From Euperipatoides rowelli (lineage: Eukaryota; Onychophora; Udeonychophora; Euonychophora; Peripatopsidae): 10,049 nt of DNA. Shown here in pieces: positions 1-7,375 of this stretch. The notes under the pieces were generated by a model. It did not search any database and was not told the origin of the DNA. It was given only the letters and a program-made list of their open reading frames with translations. The position numbers were made by a program, and so were the translations under genes. Location of the stretch: assembly GCA_003024985.2 (NCBI GenBank), contig PXIH01S0005250.1. One strand, written 5' to 3'. Numbering within the stretch: the stretch's first letter is position 1; each line of letters opens with the position of its first letter.

Positions 1-530
1 ATCTGTTGTAAGAGAATGGGGGTAAGATTATAATGAATGAATAGTACAAACCACAATCTAGGAGAATAAGTATATATTTATTATCAGGTGGAAAGCATAA
101 GCATGGACATAAGCAATATGAGAACACTATAAGGCAGTAGGGTCATTTAGGGTGAGTTGCCTGTAGACTATATGGAAGAATTTTCTTGCTTTTTTTTCAG
201 TTCTGACAAATTACTTGTCTGCCTAGAAATAGTTTGTCCTAAATAATCTGTTTCCATCCATATCTGGTAAATATATTTTTTTCCTTTCTTTTTAAACCAA
301 TGTATAATATAGTCACTTATGTAATAATAGGAATTTGTATAGTAAAGAAACCAATATCCAAAATTCAGATATTAAAGAACATGAAAGGATTTATAAATGG
401 CTAGATATATTGTCAGTAGATGGTATCACAAATTTAATTTAAATAATATTTGAAATTATTTAAGGGTGGCATTACAAGATTTTAAATCTATTTGGAGAAG
501 TTTCACATATTATATGTTGGAGAATTTGCA
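1..530. other. AT-rich spacer without a recognised gene
   Basis: No coding region is supported here. The stretch holds a reverse-orientation copy of the GGGTGAGTTGCC motif at 150-161, related to the ACCCCAA motifs further right. It also holds a splice-acceptor-like pyrimidine tract ending in CAG at 200; the open frame after it is only 14 codons long, so I do not call an exon. Confidence 0.6.
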
Positions 531-535
531 CACTG

Positions 536-598
536 TGTGCAACTCACCCCAATGTGAAAATTGCATAGCCTACGGTATGCAACTTACCCCAATGGGAA
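536..598 (+). repeat. Tandem pair of a GCAACTYACCCCAATG motif, 40-bp period
   Basis: TGCAACTCACCCCAATGTGA begins at 538 and TGCAACTTACCCCAATGGGA begins at 578, exactly 40 bp later, each followed by AAATT. The same core recurs inverted at 1309-1324 and 150-161 and in forward orientation at 1269-1282, so it looks like the subterminal repeat of an unidentified transposon family rather than a simple satellite. An open frame across this block (466-756) gains its length from the repeat and the adjacent ATT run, and is not called as a gene. Confidence 0.6.
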
Positions 599-616
599 AA
601 TTATTAGTTCTTACTA

Positions 617-661
617 TTATTACGCTATTATTATTATTATTGTTGTTATTTAATAATAATA
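617..661. repeat. ATT/AAT trinucleotide microsatellite
   Basis: Interrupted ATT repeats followed by AATAATAAT form a low-complexity tract. Read in frame it encodes a leucine run that mimics a membrane segment, which is an artefact of the repeat. Confidence 0.75.
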
Positions 662-876
662 TACTAGAAAACCTATTCTTAGTTGTTCTAAAGTATCATA
701 ATGACATTTTTTTAAAAACCTTCTTCAAATCTCAAGTCAATAGTTCTAATCAATGACCAAATAGAATGAAAACATGAATAAAGTTCTAATTTAAAAGAAT
801 ATTTTTCAAATTTAATATCAGCAAAAGTTAAATCAGTCAAGAAACCAACAGTGGCTCAACGTGCAACTTGTAATCA
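662..876. other. AT-rich spacer between the microsatellite and the Helitron-like element
   Basis: No gene is supported. GTGCAACTTG at 861-870, just left of the Helitron-like insertion, may be another fragment of the ACCCCAA motif family. Confidence 0.5.
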
Positions 877-1133
877 TCTATATATTAATAATACGTGAAG
901 GGAAAACTTTGTATCCCTTTTTAAGCATCATGCGCACATGGAGGAGTGTGAGATTTGGCAGAATTTAAGTTTATATGGAGAAGGAGTGCAGCAAGCTAAA
1001 ATTTATATATAATAGATGTTACAAATACATTAAATTAAAACATTCATTGTTTAGCGTTGTGGCGGCTTTTTACAAATGGCGAGTGAATGAAATTTTCTTA
1101 TTGGTCGATTTTCGACCAACACTGGATTACTAG
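877..1133 (+). mobile_element. Non-autonomous Helitron-like element, copy 1
   Basis: The block is about 257 bp, starts with TC preceded by A (A|TCTATATATTAATA) and ends with CTAG followed by T, matching the Helitron insertion rule (between A and T, no target duplication). A perfect 8-bp-stem hairpin, TTGGTCGATTTTCGACCAA at 1101-1119, sits 10 nt upstream of CTAG (1130-1133), as expected for the Helitron 3' terminus. A direct second copy lies at 9294-9552 with high similarity, including an identical stretch of more than 30 bp near 1017-1050. There is no room for a Rep/helicase gene, so mobility would depend on an autonomous relative. The termini are seen directly; the class assignment is inferred from them. 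I do not assign a named family. Confidence 0.8.
1101..1119 (+). other. Helitron 3' subterminal hairpin, copy 1
   Basis: Arms TTGGTCGA and TCGACCAA flank a TTT loop. In Helitrons such a hairpin marks the end of rolling-circle transfer. The G1107-C1113 pair is replaced by A9529-T9535 in copy 2, so pairing is kept although both bases changed. Confidence 0.75.
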
Positions 1134-1264
1134 TTATGATTATTACGATAAAAGCAGTCCAAATACTGTAAATGTTTGAAGTGGTTATTATTAAGTTTGT
1201 GCTGATGCCGGAAAACTGGTCAGTTTGTTATTCTCAGTTACATACCTTTAAAACATTAATTTTT
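1134..1264. other. AT-rich spacer right of Helitron copy 1
   Basis: No gene, repeat end or regulatory site is supported here. Confidence 0.5.
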
Positions 1265-1268
1265 ATAT

Positions 1269-1324
1269 GCAATTTACCCCAAAGCTATATGTGCGACTTA
1301 CAGCTATATTGGGGCAAGTTGCCC
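1269..1324. repeat. Imperfect inverted pair of the ACCCCAA motif
   Basis: GCAATTTACCCCAA at 1269-1282 faces TTGGGGCAAGTTGC at 1309-1322 (12 of 14 positions complementary). The 26 nt between them carry direct repeats of AGCTATA and a GTGCGACTTA variant of the core. This could be the right terminal structure of an element whose left end is the tandem pair at 536-598, with Helitron copy 1 inserted inside it. No transposase or clear target duplication was found, so the boundaries are uncertain. Confidence 0.5.
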
Positions 1325-1560
1325 ATTTTAATGAGTTGTAGAAATCAATAAATAACCAATTAATAAAATATTCATTTAATTAACTATTGTTATTTTTTTA
1401 AGTTGGGAAGAGTTATAGAAAGTTTATAGTTAAAAAAATTTAGGAATTGTGATTAAAAATTATACTTTTTCAATAAAGTGTTACAGTGTGCATGTTCCCC
1501 CAATTCACTTTATATAAATGATACATAACTATTTAGTCTATAGAGCCATAAAGTATGGAT
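1325..1560. other. AT-rich spacer
   Basis: This stretch shows short A/T runs only. No gene or repeat boundary is supported. Confidence 0.5.
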
Positions 1561-1660
1561 AGATACCTGTTGCCTATGAAGTGAGGAACGTTCTGGCGGT
1601 CACTAGTTCATTGTTGGTCGCATAACCATTAACATGAAAGACAGTTCATAAACAAGATAG

Positions 1661-1666
1661 TTTATT
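1661..1666 (-). terminator. Poly(A) signal of the solo LTR
   Basis: AATAAA is read on the minus strand about 150 nt downstream of the inferred start and about 95 nt before the LTR's inner end, so R would end near 1640. In AT-rich DNA this hexamer alone is weak evidence; its place in the LTR layout is what supports it. Confidence 0.4.
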
Positions 1667-1809
1667 TATACGATACATCGGCTGGTAAGGTACACAAGTG
1701 GGCTTAGCAGGATTCAGATACGGATAAATAATTATATATGGAATTCAGCATCGAGATTGGATCAGATAAACAACTGAAAGGGGAATTGACTGTCCGCGGT
1801 CCTGAATGA

Positions 1810-1815
1810 GACTGA
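1810..1815 (-). promoter_or_regulatory. Initiator of the solo LTR
   Basis: The minus strand reads TCAGTC, matching the arthropod initiator consensus TCAKTY. Its position relative to the TATA box supports a start at the A (1813), the inferred U3/R boundary. Confidence 0.5.
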
Positions 1816-1834
1816 TACTATAGTTGATTCCTTT

Positions 1835-1843
1835 CCTTTTATA
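1835..1843 (-). promoter_or_regulatory. TATA box of the solo LTR
   Basis: The minus strand reads TATAAAAGG. The first T is 30 nt upstream of the initiator A at 1813, the normal RNA polymerase II TATA-to-start spacing. Transcription would run leftward. Confidence 0.55.
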
Positions 1844-1916
1844 TCATTCCTAAAGCAGCATGGTGTGGTGTATCAGTATTGTATATGGCTTTGCGCTGTT
1901 ATGTTCAAAGGCAACA

Positions 1917-2149
1917 GTGTATCTTAATTATGTTATGGAATAGTGCTCTCAGTTTATATATATAAGTATATACTATATTATGACAGATAGATATACAGTA
2001 ATTATAAATATACAGTAAATATATTCTTATAATAATAATAATAAAAGGCAATTAGGCTCTAGACTTATGACTATAACTATGTAACTAACTATGTAAATAT
2101 TAGTGTACATATTGCTATGTCCACTTTCGTCTTTTATATACATTATTAA
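1917..2149. other. TA-rich low-complexity spacer
   Basis: This holds TATATA runs, repeated ATACAGTAA words near 1993-2017 and a short AAT run at about 2029-2043. The minus-strand open frame over its right part is simple-sequence translation and is not supported as a gene. Confidence 0.5.
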
Positions 2150-2159
2150 GGGGGGGGGG
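2150..2159 (+). repeat. G10 homopolymer
   Basis: Ten consecutive G are followed by TAACCCC, so the end can fold back as GGGGT/ACCCC. It is unusual in such AT-rich DNA. Confidence 0.85.
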
Positions 2160-2333
2160 TAACCCCATTGCCATTTTTTATAACAAACCATTTGCAGACA
2201 AGTTGAGATTTGGCTGTGGTACGTCACACATGGAATTTAGATATTTTTTCAATTCAGTTTATATTGATCAGTCACTGTAAGTTTGGAGTTGTTATAAGTT
2301 GTTTAACTAAACAAATTCATTTTTTGTTTCCAG

Positions 2334-2372
2334 GTTCCATCTGACGGAGAATCTTTTTTTTTTTACTCATAA
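2334..2372 (+). other. Weak candidate 3' terminal exon
   Basis: A pyrimidine-rich tract ending TTTTTTGTTTCCAG (2320-2333) is a good acceptor. One frame after it reads VPSDGESFFFYS and stops at TAA 2370-2372, and an AATAAA signal follows at 2412-2417. A second frame stays open for about 38 codons past the acceptor. No matching upstream exon was found and the residues are not recognisable, so this could be a chance acceptor in T-rich sequence. Confidence 0.15.
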
Positions 2373-3375
2373 GAATGTTCTGTTTTTGAAATCTTATGAT
2401 ACAATTAGTTTAATAAATATTGAAATTAAAATATGTAAATTCATATGTATATGATAATTTAGATATGAAATAATAAAACCAAGGAGTAAGAAATAATAAA
2501 ATCCAGTGGTCAACATTGACCCTATTTTGGTAACTAAGGTTTTGTTGATATTTCGGCTGGGTAAAGATTAATCAGAATGGGCACTTTTCAGAGCATGTTT
2601 TTCATAATAGACTTCAATATTTATAACTGTTTTGTGTATGGATTATTTTTTTCCTTAAGTATTTTATATGTGGATTCCAATAATGGCAGCATGAACCATC
2701 AAATCTTTTCTTGTGAGCCGAGAAGAGTATGCAACACTATGAGTCATTCAAAATGAATGACTTATTCATGAATGAACCATCAATTTATAAATTAACTGTA
2801 TATGAGTCTTATAATAAAGACCTTGAAAGTCATCATTTTAATTTTCAATGTTACACCCCCTTCCACTCCCTCCCGATGAAGATATGTCCCATTTGTTTTG
2901 GATTTATATGAACCCTTACCCTACCGTAGGCCTATAATGAAGTAGCCTAGGCCAGAAAATGGGTTGACCAATGTATACTAAATAATTATCAAAGATAATT
3001 ATTATATAGATAGGGTATAGTAAACAATTTTATCCAAAATTAGCTATTTGTTCTTCTAAACTTATAATAATGCAATAAGAGTTGAAAAATCTTATTATAA
3101 TGGTTGGCATACATGAAAGACTTTGCAATTGAACCAACAAAATGTTTTTTTTATATAGGACATCTACTCCTCAACAATATATGTATAAACTTGGACAAAA
3201 TATCGGCCAAACATGGCCAAATTAGTTGACAAGCTTAAAATGTTGTTAGAAAAAGGCAGACTGAAAGCTGGTTTAATTGTTTTTCATTATGGAAACTAAT
3301 CTAAAAAGGATAATATTCAAAATTTTTACATTTGGTGAGGGATATACATATCCCATTTGACTTTTCTCTCTATAG
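2373..3375. other. Non-coding spacer, possibly 5' flank or 5'-UTR intron
   Basis: No gene is supported. It contains an inverted repeat GGTCAACATTGACC at 2508-2521, a perfect 8-bp-stem hairpin (AGTCATTC/GAATGACT) at 2742-2762, two copies of ATGAACCATCAA near 2691 and 2772, and a TAGGCCTA octamer at 2927-2934. A 60-codon open frame at 2729-2911 overlaps the hairpin and repeat and has no recognisable domain. Confidence 0.45.
3359..3375 (+). promoter_or_regulatory. 3' splice acceptor
   Basis: A pyrimidine-rich run TTGACTTTTCTCTCTATAG directly precedes the candidate exon. It is among the best acceptor-like sites seen on the plus strand and the only one paired at exon-like distance with a consensus donor. 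Confidence 0.45.
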
Positions 3376-3463
3376 GTAAACACATTGAACCAAGACTTCA
3401 AGTGGTGTAAAAATGTATGGACAAAATAAAAGAAAAATTGACACCATTGATATAATCGACGAC
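3376..3463 (+). CDS. Candidate internal exon holding a start codon (partial gene)
   Basis: The exon is bounded by an acceptor with a pyrimidine-rich tract (TTTGACTTTTCTCTCTATAG, ending at 3375) and a consensus donor (GAC|GTAAGTAA, GT at 3464-3465). Within its 88 nt, a TGA at 3386-3388 is in frame upstream of an ATG at 3413-3415, which has A at -3. From there 17 codons, MYGQNKRKIDTIDIIDD, run exactly to the donor in phase 0. This fits the first coding exon of a plus-strand gene: 5' UTR 3376-3412, coding 3413-3463, with a 5'-UTR exon upstream and the rest beyond an intron of unknown length. The N-terminus is basic then acidic; I do not recognise the protein. No convincing next exon is seen, so the intron may exceed 6.5 kb. 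The main risk is that a short exon can arise by chance. Confidence 0.45.
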
Positions 3464-3469
3464 GTAAGT
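3464..3469 (+). promoter_or_regulatory. 5' splice donor GTAAGT
   Basis: GTAAGTAA follows GACGAC. The intron sequence keeps the reading frame open for 13 more codons to a TAG at 3503-3505, so splicing is needed to extend the protein. Confidence 0.45.
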
Positions 3470-3667
3470 AACATATTTTTTATACAAGTGCTTATTGTTA
3501 ATTAGTCAGATAAAATGGCAAAGCTACTATTCTGTTCCTTTAATGGAGTGTCATATAAATTGATATCAAATTAAAAATTCAGTATGTTCAAGTATCTGAA
3601 AAACTTAAACTTTTAATCTCTAATTTCAAAATTACCTGCGCAACATCTGCTGAGATGACTCATATAC

Positions 3668-4320
3668 AGGGTTCGGAAGTAGTTCACTAATTGTAGTGCC
3701 ACTACTGTAGCATAATACTTTTTTGAATATTGTCTGAGTAGATTCACTACATTTACAGAAGAGTAGTTTTATTTGTAGAAATTGTTTCAAGAACAGTTAT
3801 ACTGTTTTCACTACACAATGTTTTCATGATGTCAGATGATGTGCTCAAAACTCAATACAACCCATTTGATCCTTAAGCCATAAAATTAATCCCAATTATT
3901 ATGAATGAAGAACAGATTTGATCTTTAAATAAAGTAAAGATAATACTAATGTACCAGTAGAACTTTCTTGCAAATTTACAATAAATATTTCACTCTTTTT
4001 AAAATTAATATAAAGGAGAATTTCATGTTTAGGGACAAACATTTTAGAAACAAAAAACTATTATCTAAATATTCAGCATCAAACATATCATTTTTAATAG
4101 GATTTAGGCCTATACAGTAAATACTATATACATTTATTTTGATGTACTGTACTTGCAAACATCTATTTTACAAAATGCTAATTTAGAAAGTATTTTTTTG
4201 AAAAATTACTTTTGTAAAGTAGTTGTAGTTAACTACTTTTCAAAAAATGTAGTTATAGTTGTAGTTAACTACTTTTCTACAAGTGTTAGTTGTAGTTGTA
4301 GATCACTACTTTTTAAAAGT
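3668..4320. mobile_element. Probable degraded DNA transposon (hAT-like or similar)
   Basis: The left end CAGGGTTCGGAAGTAGTTCA at 3668 resembles terminal sequences of non-autonomous DNA transposons whose ends are rich in GTAGT/ACTAC words. The right end at about 4301-4320 carries ATCACTACTT, which could pair with the AGTAGTT part of the left end, but the outer CCGAACCCTG expected opposite the left terminus is missing. Between lie about 550 bp without a transposase. Class and right boundary are inferred, and the right terminus is probably truncated or eroded. Confidence 0.35.
4219..4314 (+). repeat. Three tandem copies of a 36-37-bp GTAGTTAACTAC unit
   Basis: GTTGTAGTTAACTACTTTTC occurs at 4222-4241 and again at 4258-4277; a diverged third copy, GTTGTAGATCACTACTTTTT, starts at 4295. 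Each unit centres on the 12-bp palindrome GTAGTTAACTAC (GTAGATCACTAC in the third). It probably forms the subterminal repeats of the transposon at 3668-4320. Small open frames crossing it on both strands are repeat translations. Confidence 0.75.
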
Positions 4321-4395
4321 ATAATTCAAGTGTTTTAGTGATTCAGAGGAATACATAATTGAAAAAATAACATATGTTGATAAAGAAAACTTAAA

Positions 4396-4786
4396 TGTAG
4401 TAGTAACAATTACATTGATCTGAAAGGAGCAGTATAGGCAGGTGGACAACGTGAAAGTGGTGGTAAGAATTGCATTCATATGAATAAATACAATGTTAAT
4501 CCAGTGGAAACAGTTGCACTCATGTGCATAATGGCAAAGTGAAAGAAGTGGTAACAGTTGCACACATATGGAAAAATTGAAAGTGGAAGTAGTGATAAGA
4601 GTTGCATTTAAATGGATAAAGAGAAAATGAAAGCAGTTGAAAGATTGCACTCATGTGAACAAAGGGAAAGTGAAAGTAGTGGTAACAATTGACTCATGTG
4701 ATAAAAAAGAAAGTGAAAGTAGTGGTAAGAATTGCATTCAAGTACACAAAGAGAAAGCGAAAGTAGTGATACAAGTTTGCACTAAT
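4396..4786 (+). repeat. Degenerate minisatellite, about 44-bp unit, about nine copies
   Basis: The consensus reads GTGAAAGTAGTGGTAACAAT then TGCACTCATGTGAACAAAGA and GAAA. The best preserved units start at 4451, 4539, 4670, 4713 and 4757; the left units near 4396 are the most diverged. Spacing is irregular (about 35-53 bp; 43 and 44 bp for the last two full units) and not a multiple of three, so a repeated protein domain is unlikely. The open frames at 4306-4650 (minus) and 4637-4843 (plus) are explained by this repeat. One unit contains the palindrome ATTCATATGAAT at 4474-4485. Confidence 0.8.
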
Positions 4787-6073
4787 TTTAAGCTATTTCT
4801 ACATAATACAATTAGATGCTACTCATTATTCATCAAATTTTAAGATTATCCTGTTTCACTAGTATAAAAAGATCATGCTATCAGTGATGAATTATTTTTA
4901 GCAAGCGGCTGCCATTGTTGGATGTAACCCCTAACCACTATCTTTACACGTCAATAGAATTATTTTACTAAAAGAAAATATTTTCTTAAAAGCTTTATAT
5001 CTTGCATTCAATGCAGAAAGTAAATAATAACATTAATCTTCTGTTAAAAAAAAAAAACAACTTTAAGTAATTAAACATTTTTGAAGGCAAACAAGCTAAC
5101 CTGGTCATTAAGTCTAAATTATGAGATAAAACTAGAGATATCAAAGTATTGAATTATTCTATTTTTAAATTAAAAAAATAAGGAATGCAAGGAAACAAAG
5201 TCTCAATAAAGAAAAATCAATTCATACTATTGTGCAAGCTAATTCTAAAGAAAACAATAATAATAAAAAAAAAACAATGAAGAAGATGAAGAAGTTTATC
5301 TGCCAAAAGATTTTCTGCAGCTCTCTTCCTTTAATAAGAAAATAATATTTATTTACCTTAGAATACAAAGAGATTTATTTTCTTTTCATTCACGACAAAA
5401 TGAACACAGAGTGAAAAAAAAAATATGATTATGCATACCTAAGTATTTTAATGATCTAAGATTATCAATGCTGAAACAACAAAATGGGTGTAATTAGGGG
5501 TGGAAAATTGAAAATTACATACTAAGGCTGTAATTACGTGATTTATTTAGGGAGAGAGAGAAAAAACACATACTTCGCGAGTAGAATAAAAATCACAGTT
5601 TATAGAGACATTTAAACAAGAAAATAAAAAATGACAGAATTTCACTTGACAGGTGTGGAATCAATTATATTTTCATATTTAAACACCTCTTTGTGAATTA
5701 ATTATTCACAGCCCGTTGAATAATTCGTTAAGTATGATTTATTAAAAATGTGGCACAACTTTAAAAAAAAAACAGACCAAAAATGATCTGTAGAATTTTC
5801 TATGCCGACATAACATAGTATTTATTTTTTATAATGTTAAAAAATGTATGCGTTCTTCTTCTTAAAGTTTTACTTCATAATTTGTTTATTAAAAGATTGT
5901 CATGGTTTATCAAATATTTCAACTTTAAATATCTGAGATTTTAGAAAATAAACTTTAAAATCACAGACCTAATTAAACCAAATGAGATTTTGTTCAAAAC
6001 ACTCAATATTAAATCACAGTATACTAAAAGAAAATTAAAGATAAGGAAACTGTAGGTAATAATATAATCAAAG
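4787..6073. other. AT-rich non-coding stretch, possibly intronic
   Basis: It holds A12 near 5047, mixed A/T runs and a short perfect hairpin (TGTGAAT/ATTCACA) at 5692-5710. A frame open at 5267-5425 begins with an acidic stretch (NNEEDEEVYLPKDFLQLSSF) but lacks an ATG and clear splice sites, so it is not called. Confidence 0.5.
5692..5710. other. Short perfect hairpin
   Basis: TGTGAAT and ATTCACA are separated by TAATT. A 7-bp stem can occur by chance in a sequence of this length and no function is implied. Confidence 0.4.
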
Positions 6074-6099
6074 TTTTTTTTTTTTTTTTTTTTTTTTTT
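6074..6099 (-). repeat. T26 tract
   Basis: Twenty-six consecutive T make the longest homopolymer in the window. It could be the poly(A) tail of an old minus-strand retrocopy extending right from 6100, but no recognisable body or target duplication was seen. Confidence 0.8.
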
Positions 6100-7296
6100 A
6101 ACACAGGCATAGTATAAAGCAATAATTTTGAATCTAAAAAAAAAAAATTGTACAGTAAAATTTTAGTTATTTGATTACCTGTGTTCCTTCACCTTTCTTG
6201 GGTTATAAATTCTAATGTCTATTAGGGGAAGGGGGATGTTGGGGGCTGTACATAATTACAACCATAAATCTGTAAATAAATGTTTAGTTATCTGCTGTAT
6301 AGTTAATTATAGGCTAAACCAACGAGCTAGAAAATAAATTGAAAGCTGTCCCTTGACAAAGCCAGGCAACGGGCAATATCACATGTTTTATTTATATTGG
6401 ATCTTAATGTAAAGTACATGCTCTTCCAGACACCTAGTTTGTTTTTTTTTACAATAAATTAAGGCAGACGTTATACACAAAGTATTTACAGGTTAACAAG
6501 TAAGTTATGTAAATAAAATATTTAAAATTAAAAATAGGATATATGAATAAAATAAAAAAAAGTTTAGATATTATAACGTATAGCCTACAGTGTTTTAAAG
6601 GGAAATTGTTTTAGTTGCCTTAATATTTTTAAGTACAGTAGTTTGTTGTTGTCCAGCATATTTGTATTTAAAATTATTATTTGTTTTTATTTTTTTATGT
6701 TGTATATAAAAAGTAAATCAATTTTTGTTTTTGATATAAATAAACTAAAAAGAGCTTTAACTTAATGTTGAGGCATTGGCTAATAATTCATTGATTGAAA
6801 TGATTGTAGATTATTTTATTTCATAATCACACACAATCAGAAATCCGGGATTATCTGGAAGGGCATTTACTTGAAGATCCTAATTCAAATAAACTTAACT
6901 ATATTCCAAACAACAATACACTATTTTGTAATTACTTACTTTTTTTTTTTTTTAATTTTAAAAGCAACAATGTCAAAAGTTAATCAAACTACTGGTATTT
7001 TTCTTCTAGAATTTAAAAATATTGTCTTATTCATCGTAAAAAAAAATGTTAACAAATATAAAGATCTGTGGGCGTGAACTGTTTATCAAAAGCAGCATGC
7101 AGCTTGTAGACACATGGTTGGCCTAGACATTGGTGTATTACTTTTGTTTTTATAAAGCTTCTGGTCTTTCAAAATCCAGCAATTCTCAATTTTATTTCTG
7201 TAAATTAGCTGATCCAGTGGGAAAATAATAATAATTTATTCATTTAAGAATCGCTTACGACTGTTAAACAACAGTAAGTGACTGTTTTCTATCTTT
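6100..7296. other. AT-rich non-coding stretch
   Basis: No gene is supported. A G-rich patch at 6224-6247, a short phrase resembling pogo-type ends at 6841-6863 (AAATCCGGGATTATCTGG) and A/T runs are present. A 68-codon open frame at 6871-7077 is dominated by A/T-rich codons and has no recognisable domain. Confidence 0.5.
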
Positions 7297-7375
7297 AAAA
7301 AAAAAAAAAAAATGAACAGAAATAATAATACGAGATGTAAAATAAAACTTAAGTTACAGTACTTTTTTTTTTTTT
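7297..7375. repeat. A16 and T13 homopolymer pair
   Basis: A16 lies at 7297-7312 and T13 at 7363-7375, with 50 bp between. Two facing homopolymers could form a foldback, but the intervening sequence shows no clear element. Confidence 0.6.

Larger units (their letters stand above)
1568..1916 (-). mobile_element. Probable solo LTR of an LTR retrotransposon, minus orientation
   Basis: Read on the minus strand, this 349-bp block begins TGTTGCCT and ends AGGCAACA, a perfect 8-bp inverted terminus with the TG...CA ends of LTRs. Inside, in order, are a TATA box (TATAAAAGG, plus 1843-1835), an arthropod-type initiator (TCAGTC, A at plus 1813) 30 nt downstream, and an AATAAA signal (plus 1666-1661) about 150 nt after that, fitting a U3-R-U5 layout. 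It has about ten CpG dinucleotides, unlike its AT-rich surroundings. No primer binding site or polypurine tract adjoins either end, so this is a solo LTR and not an intact element. No direct target duplication is seen: flanks are ATACC and GTGTA. Inverted AGATAC words flank it, so a TIR element of about 364 bp is the main alternative. Confidence 0.6.

Noticed and set aside
181-242. Acceptor-like TTTTTTTTCAG at 200 with a 14-codon frame
   Set aside because: The frame is very short, there is no donor or poly(A) signal at a convincing position, and T-runs ending in CAG are expected by chance here.
466-756. 96-codon plus-strand open frame with a leucine-rich segment
   Set aside because: It spans the 40-bp ACCCCAA tandem pair and the ATT microsatellite; the cysteine-containing part and the leucine run are translations of these repeats.
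2027-2227. 66-codon minus-strand open frame
   Set aside because: It crosses the AAT run and the G10 tract, has no recognisable domain and no splice or promoter context.
3976-4158. 60-codon minus-strand open frame inside the presumed transposon relic
   Set aside because: A/T-rich codons throughout, no similarity to a transposase that I can recognise.
4306-4650. 114-codon minus-strand frame with HMNAILTTTFT-like repeats
   Set aside because: The repeated residues come from the minisatellite of about 44 bp, whose period is not a multiple of three. No zinc-finger spacing is present.
4637-4843. 68-codon plus-strand frame over the same minisatellite
   Set aside because: It is repeat translation and runs out of the array into unrelated AT-rich DNA.
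6871-7077. 68-codon plus-strand open frame
   Set aside because: It begins in featureless sequence, runs through a T12 tract and has no recognisable motif.
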